The notes: a model not told the origin generated them from the letters alone. A DNA stretch of 64,000 nt from Saccharibacillus brassicae (GCF_006542275.1 NZ_CP041217.1:4466501-4530500); one strand, 5' to 3'. Shown: positions 52,343 through 63,222, counted from the stretch's first letter. Made by a program: numbers and translations.

Positions 52343-52418
52343 CTGGTGAGAGAACGAACGTTTTTGCCGAATTTTTGCGCGCGCAAACCGTCCGATTCTG
52401 TCACGAGCTCAGGTTTTT
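52336..52418 (+). terminator. conditional terminator upstream of bglP
   Basis: ACCTGAGCT (52336-52344) pairs with AGCTCAGGT (52406-52414), extended by GGTGA / TCACG, followed by five T. Confidence 0.82.
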
Positions 52419-52535
52419 CTGCGTTTTACGGGGACGCAAACAGCAGCCGGCGCCGTTTGCTTCTTCGGTAAAGCGCACAAATTCAAGCTCGGCCCGTTCC
52501 AGACAACTCGAACCATTTCATACAGGGAGGCATGA

Positions 52536-54443
<1,908 letters not shown>

Positions 54444-54495
54444 CCGCTGTCCGCAGACGGCGATCCGGGTTTTCCCGGACGCCCCGCCGCACGTA

Positions 54496-54532
54496 AGTCC
54501 CGGACACCCGTATCAGGGTTCCGGGGCTTTTT
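54496..54532 (+). terminator. terminator of the licT-bglP unit
   Basis: AGTCCCGGACACCC / GGGTTCCGGGGCT arms (few mismatches), five T. Confidence 0.82.
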
Positions 54533-54607
54533 GCGTTTAGAAAAAGCCCGGGGGGTGTAATAGCGGGTAGCAGCATATTTCGTCTACATTTGGGAGGACG
54601 CCTTAAC

Positions 54608-55510
54608 ATGTTCAAACGCATGGAAGAGATTATGATCGAGATTCCGGACGTCGAAAAGCCAGATCCGAATGCCGCAGCGGCCGTGCAAGAACTGCTGGGA
54701 GGCAAATTCGGCGAAATGTCCACGCTGAACAATTATCTTTTCCAATCGTTTAACTTCCGTTCCAAATCGAAGCTGAGACCGTTCTACGACCTCGTCATGA
54801 GCATCACGGCCGAAGAACTGGGCCACGTCGAGCTGGTTACGCACGGCATCGGCAAAATCCTGCAGGGCTCCACGTCGCCGGGCGATCCGGACAAAACGCC
54901 TCTGGACGTTGTCAAGGACGCCAGATTGTCTTATCCGTTCCTCGCGGGCGCGCAGGGCGGCATGCCGATCGATTCCATGGGCAATCCGTGGACCGGCGCG
55001 AACGTGTTCAACAGCGGCAACCTGGTCGAAGATCTGCTGCATAACTTCTTCCTGGAGTGCGGAGCGCGTACCCACAAGATGAAAGTATACGAAATGACCG
55101 ATCATCCGGCGGCAAGAGCCGTAGTCGGCTTCCTGCTCGTGCGCGGAGGCGTGCATGTGGTCGCGTACGCGAAAGCGCTCGAAGTAGCGACCGGCGTCAA
55201 CGTTACCAAGCTGATTCCGATCCCTTCGCTGGACAACCGCAAGTTCAACGAAGCGCGCAAATACGAAGAGAAGGGCGTACACACCAAGCTGTACACCTGG
55301 AGCGACAACGATTTCAACACGATCGACCAGATCTGGAAAGGCACCCACCCGGAAGACGGGTCGCCGCTCGAAGTTATCGCCGGCGTGCCGAAAGGCGTGC
55401 CGATTCCGGAAGCTCCGCCGATCGACGAAGAATTCGCGCCGGGCATTTCCGCGGACGAATTTAAAGAAATCGCCAAACGTCTCAAGCAGTCCGGCAACAT
55501 CAAAGAATAA
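54608..55510 (+). CDS. manganese catalase
   Basis: 300-residue dimanganese enzyme that splits hydrogen peroxide, a non-haem catalase often found in spores (CotJC-like) and Bacillus cytoplasm. The four-helix-bundle ligands are in SITAEELGHVELVTHG (E and H) and NSGNLVEDLLHNFFLECGARTHKM read as two helices. The C-terminal arm (PKGVPIPEAPPIDEEFAPG) is typical of the full-length enzyme rather than of the about 190-residue CotJC. ATG 54608 (GGGAGGACGCC upstream) is chosen over TTG 54590. No cotJA/JB genes are adjacent, and no PerR box is seen. Confidence 0.93.
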   Translation: MFKRMEEIMIEIPDVEKPDPNAAAAVQELLGGKFGEMSTLNNYLFQSFNFRSKSKLRPFYDLVMSITAEELGHVELVTHGIGKILQGSTSPGDPDKTPLDVVKDARLSYPFLAGAQGGMPIDSMGNPWTGANVFNSGNLVEDLLHNFFLECGARTHKMKVYEMTDHPAARAVVGFLLVRGGVHVVAYAKALEVATGVNVTKLIPIPSLDNRKFNEARKYEEKGVHTKLYTWSDNDFNTIDQIWKGTHPEDGSPLEVIAGVPKGVPIPEAPPIDEEFAPGISADEFKEIAKRLKQSGNIKE

Positions 55511-55533
55511 GGCGTTTAACGCCGTTATCAAGC

Positions 55534-55569
55534 AAGCCCTGCTGCCCGTGATCGGGCGGCAGGGCTTTT
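55534..55569 (+). terminator. terminator of the manganese catalase gene
   Basis: AAGCCCTGCTGCCC / GGGCGGCAGGGCTT arms with loop GTGATC, four T. Confidence 0.85.
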
Positions 55570-55654
55570 CGGTTTGCACGGAGTTGGCGGAGAAGTAGGG
55601 GACAGAAGGTGCGGGGCAGAAGTACGGGACGCAGGGTCGTTCGCCGCGAAGCGG

Positions 55655-56374
55655 CTAGAAGCGGCCTTCGATCAGTTTGGCCGTGCGGATCAATTCCTCG
55701 TTGTCTTTGGCGGCGATGCCGGACAGCAGCATCGTTCCGTCTTCCAGTCCGATCCGGCCGCCGAGCCCTTGCAGCATCGCCTCTATGTACATCGGCCACA
55801 TCGTGCGGTCCGAACCGTGCAGCAGCACGGGCAGCGCGCAGCCGGACCGCTGCAGCACTTTGCGAATCCGCCGGACGACGGCGGATTCCCGGCCTTGGTC
55901 GGGTTCGTGGATCCCGATCAGCACGCGCAGGCACGAGCCGCAGCCGGGCATGGCGGCGAAACGTTCGGCGTCGGCTTCGCCGCACAGTCCGGCTTCGACG
56001 CCGATCCCCTGTTCGAGCGCCGCGGCGATCATCCATTCGGCGTCGGCTTCATGGATATTGATCGAGACGTAGTCGGGCAGCACCTGCCACGAACGCAGCA
56101 GCCGCATTTTCGCGCCGCTGCCCGGCAGGAACGATCCGGCGGTAGAGATGCCGATCGGCACCCCGGGTACCCGACCGCGTACGGCCAGCAGCGTGCGGGC
56201 CACGTCGGCCGCTTCAAGGCTCTCGTCGCCGCGTTCGCAGCGGACATGGATATGCAGTTCGGCGGCTCCGGCGCGGACCGCCTTTTCGGCATCGTCGGCG
56301 ATCTCTTCCGGGGTAAGAGGCACGGCGGGATGATCGCTGCGGGTCCGCGACCCGTTGAGGCAGGCTTGAAGCAT
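55655..56374 (-). CDS. BKACE family enzyme (3-keto-5-aminohexanoate cleavage-like, DUF849)
   Basis: 239-residue zinc-dependent beta-keto acid cleavage enzyme family member. These cleave a beta-keto acid with acetyl-CoA. The N-terminus MLQACLNGSRTRSDHPAVPLT carries the family Asn-Gly-Ser and the AELHIHVR block holds zinc histidine ligands. A conserved glutamate is in IGVEAGLCGEAD. At 239 residues it is shorter than the lysine-fermentation Kce proteins (about 275), and no other lysine-fermentation gene is near, so the substrate is unknown. ATG 56374 has AAAAGGAGAATCCC upstream. Single gene. Confidence 0.88.
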   Translation of the reverse strand: MLQACLNGSRTRSDHPAVPLTPEEIADDAEKAVRAGAAELHIHVRCERGDESLEAADVARTLLAVRGRVPGVPIGISTAGSFLPGSGAKMRLLRSWQVLPDYVSINIHEADAEWMIAAALEQGIGVEAGLCGEADAERFAAMPGCGSCLRVLIGIHEPDQGRESAVVRRIRKVLQRSGCALPVLLHGSDRTMWPMYIEAMLQGLGGRIGLEDGTMLLSGIAAKDNEELIRTAKLIEGRF

Positions 56375-56656
56375 TCGGGATTCTCCTTTTTATGGACGCC
56401 TGATAAAATTATGTCATATTCCAGTTATCGGAAGAAGAGAGCGCTTTTTTTAGTCGTCGAGAAAATTGAAGTTCGGAATACGGAATCCATTAATTAACAT
56501 TTTAACGATAAGCGGATAGGCGATTTGCCTTATTTATCGGGCTTTAGCCCGGACTAAAGTCGGCTTTAATGCTTGCTTTCTAATAAAAAAAACTTTTTGT
56601 CCGATATGTTTTATAATAAGAAAACAAGTTTGTAGGTACATCGAGGAGGTTGTCCA

Positions 56657-57688
56657 TTGCGAATCCATGTTACGGATCTGGAGCACGGCGATACGCTGAG
56701 AGAAGACGCGTTCAATTCGGCGGGGCTGCACGTACTGCCCAGAGGAACGGTAGTCAAGTACGAAGAGACGGAACTGCTGAACCGCCACAAGATCGACTAC
56801 GTCGAAATCGAGCCGCGGACGGCGGCGAACGGAGCCGCCTCCGTAATCGGAGCCGCGATGCAGAGCCATATCGAACTGGCAATCCGCGGCTACCAAACCA
56901 TTTTTCTGGAAGCGCTCACGAGTGGGAAGTTCGACGAAGCGACCGTCGATCTGCAGCTTGAGCCGCTGCTGCGCACGGTAGACCAACACCGCGACGTCGT
57001 ATCGCTGCTGCTCGTGCTGGAACGCGAAGACGTCAGCCTGTACAACCACTCGATGCAGGTCGGGATGCTCTCCTACTACATCGCGACCTGGCTCGGCTAT
57101 ACGCGCAAAGACTGTTACGCAATCAGCAAAGCCGGCTATTTGCACGATATCGGCAAAAGCAAAGTGTCGCCGACGATTCGCAACCAAACGGATTATTTGA
57201 CCGATTACGACCGTCAGGAACTGAGCAAGCATGCGAAGCACGGATACGACGTTATTCGCAGTTCGATGGCGGACGAGACAACCGCGCTCGTCGCCTGGCA
57301 GCATCACGAACGCGAAGACGGTTCCGGTTACCCGCAGGGATTGACCAAGCCGGATATCCATCCGTACTCGCAGATCGTGGCGGTCGCCGATACATATCTG
57401 AGACTGTCCGAGAGCAAACGGGGAGAGCCGAAGCGTCCCCTGCTCGAAATCCTGCGCGAAGTGAGCGAACTCGGCTTCGGCAAGCTGAATGAGAAGCCGG
57501 TTCAGGCGCTCGTCCAGCATCTCATGTCGAACCTGATCGGCAAAAAAGTGCGGTTGAACAGCGGAGAGACAGGGACGATCATTCTCAACAATCCGTCGGA
57601 TCTGTTCAAGCCGCTCGTGCGGGTCGGCGATGAATTCCACGATTTGTCGCGCGAGCGCAATCTGGTCGTCGACGAACTGTTCATTTGA
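56657..57688 (+). CDS. HD-GYP domain cyclic-di-GMP phosphodiesterase
   Basis: 343-residue cytoplasmic protein. An N-terminal DUF3391-like region (1-100, GDTLREDAFNSAGLHVLPRG) precedes the HD-GYP domain (about 115-290). The metal-binding HD pair is in GYLHDIGKSKVSP, further ligands in HAKHGYDVI and WQHHEREDGSGYPQG, the last being the GYP signature. The expected activity is hydrolysis of c-di-GMP to GMP, opposing the GGDEF enzyme at 11794. TTG 56657 follows GAGGAGG by 7 nt. The upstream stretch 56375-56656 is AT-rich, with TATAAT near 56612, and no c-di-GMP riboswitch is recognised. Confidence 0.93.
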   Translation: MRIHVTDLEHGDTLREDAFNSAGLHVLPRGTVVKYEETELLNRHKIDYVEIEPRTAANGAASVIGAAMQSHIELAIRGYQTIFLEALTSGKFDEATVDLQLEPLLRTVDQHRDVVSLLLVLEREDVSLYNHSMQVGMLSYYIATWLGYTRKDCYAISKAGYLHDIGKSKVSPTIRNQTDYLTDYDRQELSKHAKHGYDVIRSSMADETTALVAWQHHEREDGSGYPQGLTKPDIHPYSQIVAVADTYLRLSESKRGEPKRPLLEILREVSELGFGKLNEKPVQALVQHLMSNLIGKKVRLNSGETGTIILNNPSDLFKPLVRVGDEFHDLSRERNLVVDELFI

Positions 57689-57735
57689 CGCCTACTGCCG
57701 CTCTCATGATGCCGCTCCCTATCACGCATATCCAG

Positions 57736-57769
57736 GCTTTTTCGGGATTTTCCCGAAAAAGCTTTTTTC
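57736..57769 (+). terminator. terminator of the HD-GYP gene
   Basis: Perfect 12-bp arms GCTTTTTCGGGA / TCCCGAAAAAGC around TTT, then six T. Confidence 0.92.
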
Positions 57770-57927
57770 TTTTTTACGGCCAAAACAGATAAAAAAGGGA
57801 TTCCTATAATTAAAAATCAATATATGAAAAATTCATGATAGAATATGCCGATTGATCAAACCCGCGAAAAAGGCGACAATAACGTGAGTGGAAAATCGAT
57901 AACGACACATATGGGGGATGAACGGCG

Positions 57928-58542
57928 ATGATGGAATTATTGGTCGTGCGGCACGGGGAGTCGCAGGCGGATCTGGAAGACCGCCACGAAGGACGGGCGG
58001 ATTTTGAATTGACGCCGCTCGGCGAACGCCAGGCGGGCCTTGCGGCTGCCTGGATCGCGAAGCGGTATCGGCCGCACGAGATCTTGTCGAGTCCGTTGAA
58101 GCGCGCCGCGCGCACGGCGGAAGCGATTGCGCAGGAGTGCAAGCTGACCGTCGCTTACGACGAAGAATTGATGGAATGGGATAACGGCCTGCTGGCCGGG
58201 CTTAAGCGCGAAGAAGCGCGCCTGCGTTTCCCGCTGCCGGTCTCCGGCCGGCAGCCGTATGACACGTTTGCCGATACGGAATCGGAAATCCAGTTCCGGG
58301 CGCGGGCGGAAGCGGTTCTGTCCAAGCTGCTGTCGTCGCAGCGCCCGACTTCCGACCTGCGGCGTATCTGCATCGTATCGCACGGCAAGATGATCAATAT
58401 GCTGTTCCACAGCCTGATGAACCTGCCGTTCCATACGGAGCTGTCGCTTGCGACCGGCGATACGGGCGTGCATCTGTGGCGGATCGACGGCTCGCGCCGG
58501 CGCATCGTATTCACGAACGCGCAGGAGCATCTGCGGAACTGA
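57928..58542 (+). CDS. histidine phosphatase family protein
   Basis: 204-residue phosphoglycerate-mutase-like phosphatase. The catalytic histidine is in VVRHGESQADLEDRHEGR, the conserved arginine in LSSPLKRAARTA, and the second histidine in ICIVSHGKMINMLFHSL. Members include cobalamin-phosphate and general sugar-phosphate phosphatases; the sequence does not fix the substrate. ATG 57928 and 57931 are both possible starts. The ABC ATPase gene follows after 22 bp and is probably co-transcribed. Confidence 0.92.
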   Translation: MMELLVVRHGESQADLEDRHEGRADFELTPLGERQAGLAAAWIAKRYRPHEILSSPLKRAARTAEAIAQECKLTVAYDEELMEWDNGLLAGLKREEARLRFPLPVSGRQPYDTFADTESEIQFRARAEAVLSKLLSSQRPTSDLRRICIVSHGKMINMLFHSLMNLPFHTELSLATGDTGVHLWRIDGSRRRIVFTNAQEHLRN

Positions 58543-58564
58543 AGCGTCAGGAAGGAGGAACACC

Positions 58565-59344
58565 ATGCCTACGGCAATCGAATTGCACAACGTCTCTTGG
58601 AGACGCGGCGAACAGACGATTCTGCAAGGGATCGACTGGGTCGTCGAACAAGGCCAGCACTGGGCGGTGCTCGGGCTGAACGGTTCGGGCAAGACGAGTA
58701 TCCTGAACATGATCAACGGCTATATGTGGCCGACGAGCGGCGAGATTTCCGTGCTCGGGCGCAGGTTCGGCACGGTCGATCTGCGCGAGCTGCGCAAATC
58801 GATCGGCTGGGTCAGTTCGTCGCTGCAGGAGAAGATCCGGCCGAACGAGCAGGCGCTCGACATCGTGATCAGCGGCCGCCACGCTTCGATCGGGCTGTAC
58901 GCCGAGATCGAAAGCGAAGACCGCTGCAAAGCGCAGCGATTGATGGAAGATCTGGGCTGCGCCCATCTGCTCGGCCGGGCGTACCAGACGTGTTCGCAGG
59001 GCGAGAAGCAGAAGCTGCTCATCGCAAGGGCGCTGATGGCGTCGCCCAAGCTGCTCATCCTCGACGAAGCCAGCAACGGCCTGGACTTTATCTCGCGCGA
59101 AGCGCTGCTGCAGAGCATCGACCGCCTGGCGGCCCGAAGCGATGCGCCGACGCTGCTGCTGGTGACGCATCATACGGAAGAGATCTCCGCCGTATTCTCG
59201 CATTCGCTGCTTATTCGGCGCGGCGAGATCTTCGCCCGGGGCCGGTCGGAAGACGTGCTGACCGAAGAGAAGCTGAGTGAATTTTTCGAAATGCCGGTCG
59301 CCGTGGAACGCCAGGGCGGACGGGCCTGGCTGTCGGTACGCTGA
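58565..59344 (+). CDS. ABC transporter ATP-binding protein, YlmA type
   Basis: 259-residue cytoplasmic ATPase. Walker A is GLNGSGKTS, the signature CSQGEKQKLLIARAL (CSQGE in place of LSGGQ), Walker B KLLILDEASNGLD and the switch histidine THHTEEI. This matches B. subtilis YlmA and E. coli PhrA/ModF-like proteins, which lack a cognate permease; none is adjacent here. GGAAGGAGGAACACC precedes ATG 58565. Role unknown, possibly regulatory rather than transport. Confidence 0.93.
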   Translation: MPTAIELHNVSWRRGEQTILQGIDWVVEQGQHWAVLGLNGSGKTSILNMINGYMWPTSGEISVLGRRFGTVDLRELRKSIGWVSSSLQEKIRPNEQALDIVISGRHASIGLYAEIESEDRCKAQRLMEDLGCAHLLGRAYQTCSQGEKQKLLIARALMASPKLLILDEASNGLDFISREALLQSIDRLAARSDAPTLLLVTHHTEEISAVFSHSLLIRRGEIFARGRSEDVLTEEKLSEFFEMPVAVERQGGRAWLSVR

Positions 59345-59457
59345 GCCGCCGGCGGTCAGGCTGCGCGAGAAAGATACGGAAAAAGGTTATTTTCTCCTCA
59401 TAACGGGTAATGATACGTTGTCGAACGACATCAGACCATTTCGAGGAGGCAAACAAC

Positions 59458-59616
59458 ATGAGCAATCCAAACGAAGATCCGAATCAGAAAAGCGCGGGCG
59501 AAGACACGTTGATGGAAAAGACAAGAAAAGAAAACGGATCGAACGTCGAAACGCAGGCGGACGATTGGACCGGCAAAGCTTCTTCGCAGCAGGCCGGCGA
59601 CAAAGAAGACAAGTAA
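59458..59616 (+). CDS. small hydrophilic protein (52 aa)
   Basis: Not recognised. 52 residues, nearly without hydrophobic residues: MSNPNEDPNQKSAGEDTLME, then KENGSNVETQADDWTGKAS and a charged QQAGDKEDK end. Probably intrinsically disordered, reminiscent of small stress or spore-associated hydrophilic proteins. GAGGAGG 8 nt before ATG 59458 and a strong terminator downstream support a real transcript. Function is not inferred. Confidence 0.7.
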   Translation: MSNPNEDPNQKSAGEDTLMEKTRKENGSNVETQADDWTGKASSQQAGDKEDK

Positions 59617-59673
59617 ACCGCTTCAAGAACAGAATCGGCAGGGCGGACGTGTTCGCGTTCGTGCTGCCGTCGA

Positions 59674-59704
59674 CGGACACCGGTTCAACCGGTGTCCGTT
59701 TTTG
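59674..59704 (+). terminator. terminator of the 52-aa gene
   Basis: ACGGACACCGGTT / AACCGGTGTCCGT perfect arms around C, five T. Confidence 0.92.
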
Positions 59705-59817
59705 GTATGCCGCCGCTCCATCACATTCCGGTTTGCCCAATAAACGGAATTCCAGTAGAATGAAAAGCGATAACGAATGAGGGAACGAGCAATCCATAGC
59801 AGACAGGAGCAGATAAG

Positions 59818-60291
59818 ATGAGCGAGCTGATTATGCGTACGGCCAGACCCGACGATGTCGCGCAGTTGACCGAGATGCGCTACGAGTCGACGCTGGAACA
59901 CCATCCGGAATTGACCGTGACGGACGAGCAGCGGCGGGATTACACGGACGAGATGCAGGAGTTTTTGATCGAAGCGATCGGGTCCGAGAATTGGGTAGTC
60001 TGGCTGGCCGAGTACGGCGAAGAAATCGTGGGACACGCTTACCTGGAGATGGTACGCAAAGTGCCGCGTCCCGGACGCATGACCAAGCCTTTTATTTATA
60101 TGACCAACGTCTATACGCGACCGCAGCATCGGGGCCTCGGTATCGGCAGCCGGCTGGCCCAGGTGATCGAGCAGTGGGCGCGCGAGCTGGAGCATGATTT
60201 CATCATGGTGTGGCCGAGCGGTCGCGGCGAAGAGTTTTATACCAAAAACGGCTATTCCGCCTGCTCCGTGCCGATGGAATTGAAATTGTAA
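59818..60291 (+). CDS. GNAT family N-acetyltransferase
   Basis: 157-residue acetyltransferase. N-terminal MRTARPDDVAQLTEMRYEST, the central strand MTKPFIYMTNVYTRPQHRG, the acetyl-CoA loop QHRGLGIGSRLAQVIEQWA, and the C-terminal FYTKNGYSACSVPMELKL are all typical. The length fits a complete domain. The acetyl acceptor is unknown. ACAGGAGCAGATAAG precedes ATG 59818. A GCCCGGTT / AAGCCGGGC hairpin follows immediately (60294-60320) without a T run and overlaps the hsp20 promoter. Confidence 0.92.
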   Translation: MSELIMRTARPDDVAQLTEMRYESTLEHHPELTVTDEQRRDYTDEMQEFLIEAIGSENWVVWLAEYGEEIVGHAYLEMVRKVPRPGRMTKPFIYMTNVYTRPQHRGLGIGSRLAQVIEQWARELEHDFIMVWPSGRGEEFYTKNGYSACSVPMELKL

Positions 60292-60307
60292 AAAGCCCGG
60301 TTGGGCA

Positions 60308-60336
60308 TTGTAAGCCGGGCCGGTTCGCTTTATAAT
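60308..60336 (+). promoter_or_regulatory. sigma-A promoter of hsp20
   Basis: TTGTAA (60308-60313), 17-bp spacer, TATAAT (60331-60336). Predicted start near 60343. Confidence 0.8.
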
Positions 60337-60346
60337 GGAGATGCAA

Positions 60347-60363
60347 GGTCAATTAAGGTCAAA
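60347..60363 (+). promoter_or_regulatory. CtsR operator of hsp20
   Basis: GGTCAAT-TAA-GGTCAAA is the CtsR heptad direct repeat (RGTCAAA-N3-RGTCAAA) with one mismatch. It begins about 4 bp after the predicted transcript start. Confidence 0.8.
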
Positions 60364-60416
60364 CAAACGTCGCGCAGGACTTCATCGACAATTCAATTTC
60401 GAGAGGAGAATGGAAG

Positions 60417-60866
60417 ATGTTTGAACAAGGCCCTTTTGGCAGACAAGCGGAAGAAATGTTCAGTCAGATCGCTAAAACGTTCGGAGATACGTTCGGGGAG
60501 GAATTCGCCGCTCCGTTCCGGGAACGGGCATTGTCTTTCCGCACCGACATTCATGAAGATCACGGCCGGTACCTGCTTGAAGCGGAGCTGCCGGGCTTCC
60601 GCAAGGAAGAGATCGATATCGATTACACCGCTCCGCATTTGACGATTCGCGCGGTGCGGCAGCAGGCGGAACCGGTAAGCGAAGAAGACGGACGCCGGGC
60701 GATCCGCAGCGAACGCCGTTACGGCGAATTCGTGCGGCGCTTTTATCTGGAAGACGTCGACCGCGAAGGCATTCGCGCCCAACTCAAAGACGGGCTGCTC
60801 AAGCTGGACATTCCGAAAAAGGAAACTACGATCAGCAAGCGCATCCTGATCGAAGGCGAAGACTGA
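60417..60866 (+). CDS. Hsp20/alpha-crystallin small heat-shock protein
   Basis: 149-residue ATP-independent holdase chaperone. An N-terminal amphipathic arm (1-40) precedes the alpha-crystallin domain (about 41-135: FRTDIHEDHGRYLLEAELPG, then IDIDYTAPHLTIRAV, and the conserved GEFVRRFYLEDVD and AQLKDGLLKLDIPK). The C-terminal extension contains ISKRILI, the IxI-like anchor for oligomer assembly. GAGAGGAGAATGGAAG precedes ATG 60417. The promoter carries a CtsR box, so it should be heat-induced. Confidence 0.94.
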   Translation: MFEQGPFGRQAEEMFSQIAKTFGDTFGEEFAAPFRERALSFRTDIHEDHGRYLLEAELPGFRKEEIDIDYTAPHLTIRAVRQQAEPVSEEDGRRAIRSERRYGEFVRRFYLEDVDREGIRAQLKDGLLKLDIPKKETTISKRILIEGED

Positions 60867-60994
60867 TTCGCCGCGTTCAAGGTCGTTCGGACGGAAGCCC
60901 GCGAACGCCGCGCTGCATCGAATATACCGCCAATACCCCCTCCAGGCAGACCGCGCGGAGCGACCTCATCCTCGATGGGCGCCGCCCGCACGAT

Positions 60995-61011
60995 CCCCCG
61001 GAGGGGTTTTT
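60995..61011 (+). terminator. weak terminator after hsp20
   Basis: Short CCCC / GGGG stem with loop CGGA followed by five T. The rest of 60867-61091 contains nothing recognised. Confidence 0.4.
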
Positions 61012-61091
61012 CTTCGTTTCCGCGGTGCCTCTCTGGCTGCCGTGCGCTTGGAGCGCGCCCGTGCTTCCCGCAGTCTGTCCGGCCTGCCTGT

Positions 61092-62408
61092 TCAAGCTTT
61101 CAAATTCGCCGGCAGGCAGATCCGCACGCTGTACGATTCCGCCGTCTGGAACACCTCGAAGCTTCCGCCGTGATTGAGCACGATTTTCTCGCATACTTTG
61201 GTCCCGATGCCGTTGCTGTCCGTCCGGTCGCTGTGCGGTTTGACGGCATTGGCGAACTGGATACACAACCGCTCTTTGTGCAGCATGCAGCGAATCGAGA
61301 TCGGTTCCGATTTGTTCGCATATTTGAGCAGGTTGGAGAACAGATTGTCGAACACCCGCTGCATCGACATGACATGCACAGGCAGCGTGAATGGCTGCTC
61401 GCACGGAACGAACCGGAATTGAAATCCTTCGTCGATCAATAGGGGCGTATGGGTGCCGATCAACTGGTCGAGCAGCGGGGAACCGTCGTATTCCTCCAAC
61501 TCGGGCAGATCGTTTTGGCTGTAGGACAGCAGGAAATATTCGAAGAGTTGATCGGACAAATCTTTGATGCGGTACGCGTTATCTTTGCTGTTGGCCACGT
61601 ATTTGAACAGCTGCTCCTCCGTTTTGTATTTGCGATACTGGATAATGTCGAGGTAGCCGATCAGCGCCGTCAGCGGCGTGCGCAGATCGTGCGACATCGC
61701 CGTTACCAGTTCGTTGTTGGCCTGCCGGGCCGAATCTTCATTTTCCAACCGTTCGATAAACGATTTGCGCATCTCGTTGACGCTCTGCGCAAGCGAAGAC
61801 AGTTCGTCTTTGCCCCGGATCGTAATCGGATGCTCCAGATTGCCGCCTTCCAAAATTTTGATTTCTTTTTCCAATACTTCGATATAAGACGTCTTGACAT
61901 GGATCAGCAGCACCACGGCCAGCAGGAACAAGGCAAACGCCAACGCCAGCGATACGAACGTGGTCATCGTGTAATATTCGTATTCGAAGTACGATTCCAC
62001 GAACACCTGCGCATCCGCATCGGCGAAAGAGATCGGGAACAGGACGTTGTCGGACACGAACGAATCGATCGATTGCGTGCCGTTTTGAATATCGTAGCCA
62101 TTGGAAGAATAGACCATCTGCCTGTCTTGATACAGATAAATGTTCAAGTATTTCTTTTGGCTCACCCAAGCGTCCAGACGTTTGCCGTCGTGAATGCTCA
62201 AGCCGTTTTTGGTGACGTAGTCCGACAGCTGCGCGGCCGTTTTCTGGTTTTGCTGCGCGATGAACGACGGCTGGCCGAAATAATGGTCGATCACCTTCCA
62301 ACCGACCGTTTGCAGCGCCAAAAACAGCAGGACAGCCAGCACGACGGCCAAGCCGAGCGCCGCGGTCAGCTTCACTTTCAGTTTCAGGAAAAAAGCGGGC
62401 CTACTCAA
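61092..62408 (-). CDS. two-component sensor histidine kinase
   Basis: 438-residue membrane kinase. Two membrane helices (about 15-35 and 148-170) enclose an extracellular sensor of about 110 residues; a HAMP-like linker, HisKA (H240 in TAMSHDLRTPLTALIGYLD) and an ATPase domain (about 345-435, DNLFSNLLKYANKSEP and GIGTKVCEKIVLNHGG) follow. The G2 box is short. It overlaps the response regulator gene by 8 bp and is translated after it. The pair resembles B. subtilis systems sensing cell-wall agents and lies divergent from a membrane-fusion protein gene. Confidence 0.94.
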   Translation of the reverse strand: MSRPAFFLKLKVKLTAALGLAVVLAVLLFLALQTVGWKVIDHYFGQPSFIAQQNQKTAAQLSDYVTKNGLSIHDGKRLDAWVSQKKYLNIYLYQDRQMVYSSNGYDIQNGTQSIDSFVSDNVLFPISFADADAQVFVESYFEYEYYTMTTFVSLALAFALFLLAVVLLIHVKTSYIEVLEKEIKILEGGNLEHPITIRGKDELSSLAQSVNEMRKSFIERLENEDSARQANNELVTAMSHDLRTPLTALIGYLDIIQYRKYKTEEQLFKYVANSKDNAYRIKDLSDQLFEYFLLSYSQNDLPELEEYDGSPLLDQLIGTHTPLLIDEGFQFRFVPCEQPFTLPVHVMSMQRVFDNLFSNLLKYANKSEPISIRCMLHKERLCIQFANAVKPHSDRTDSNGIGTKVCEKIVLNHGGSFEVFQTAESYSVRICLPANLKA

Positions 62409-63102
62409 TTCGATACCCCTTTCCCCACACCGTTTTGATCAGTTTCGGTTCCTGCGGATCGCTTTCGGTTTTTTTTCTCAGATTGCGGATATGGACCATG
62501 ACGGTATTGTTGCAGCTGTAAAAGTACGGTTCTTCCCATACGCTTTCGTACAAATTTTGCGCCGAAAAGATTTTGCGTTGGTTTTGGGCCATAAGCAGCA
62601 AAATCTGGTATTCGATATCTGTCAGGACGACTTCCCGGCCGTCGACGCGCACTTCGTGCGAACCGGTATCGATCGTCAGATTGCGGATTTGAAGCAGAGG
62701 AGAAGCAGGTGCGTTTTTTTCTTTGCCCCGGTAGACGTAATACCGCCGCAGCAGCGCTTTGACCCGGTAGACCAGTTCGGTATAAGAGAAAGGTTTGGAC
62801 ATATAATCGTCGCTGCCGACCGAAAAAGCCATGTATTTGTCCGAATCCTGCGTTTTGGCTGTCAGAAACAAGATCGGCGCGCTCGATTTTTCCCGAATCT
62901 CGATACACGCTTTGAAGCCGGATTTGCCGGGCATCATGATATCGAGAATGATCAGGTCGATCTGCTCGTCCACTTTGCGGACCGCATCGTCGCCGTCCAC
63001 GGCTTCGACGACCCGATAATGCTCGCTTTCCAGCAGCACCCGAACGATCTCCCGGATCTCGTCGTTGTCGTCGGCGATCAAAATGGTTTTGGTTTCTTTC
63101 AC
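62401..63102 (-). CDS. OmpR/PhoB family response regulator
   Basis: 233-residue DNA-binding regulator. Receiver domain 1-120 with acidic pocket DDND, phospho-acceptor D54 in LIILDIMMPGKSG and switch lysine in SKPFSY. The winged-helix domain (about 135-230) has VLTDIEYQILLLMAQNQRKIF and NTVMVHIRNLRKK. It is the first gene of the two-gene operon, and the intergenic region to the divergent gene contains direct TTAAGA repeats (63184-63222) that could be its site. ATG 63102 has a poor GAACGTGAAAG site upstream. Confidence 0.95.
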   Translation of the reverse strand: MKETKTILIADDNDEIREIVRVLLESEHYRVVEAVDGDDAVRKVDEQIDLIILDIMMPGKSGFKACIEIREKSSAPILFLTAKTQDSDKYMAFSVGSDDYMSKPFSYTELVYRVKALLRRYYVYRGKEKNAPASPLLQIRNLTIDTGSHEVRVDGREVVLTDIEYQILLLMAQNQRKIFSAQNLYESVWEEPYFYSCNNTVMVHIRNLRKKTESDPQEPKLIKTVWGKGYRIE

Positions 63103-63183
63103 GTTCAGGCCTCCATGCGCAGCTTTGATTTTTGACTTTTACTTGTTAGTTTACTTCCTTTAACGGCTTCACCGGAGCTTCGC

Positions 63184-63222
63184 TTAAGAATTATTAAGAA
63201 TTGACGCATGGGCTTCTTAAGA
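63184..63222. promoter_or_regulatory. direct TTAAGA repeats between regulator and efflux genes
   Basis: TTAAGAATTA (63184-63193) and TTAAGAATTG (63194-63203) are 10-bp direct repeats, and a third TTAAGA occurs at 63217-63222. Ten-bp-phased repeats are the usual shape of OmpR-family binding sites. Confidence 0.6.

Noticed and set aside
54608-55510. Manganese catalase as a CotJC spore-coat operon
   Set aside because: cotJA and cotJB are absent and the protein is the longer stand-alone type.
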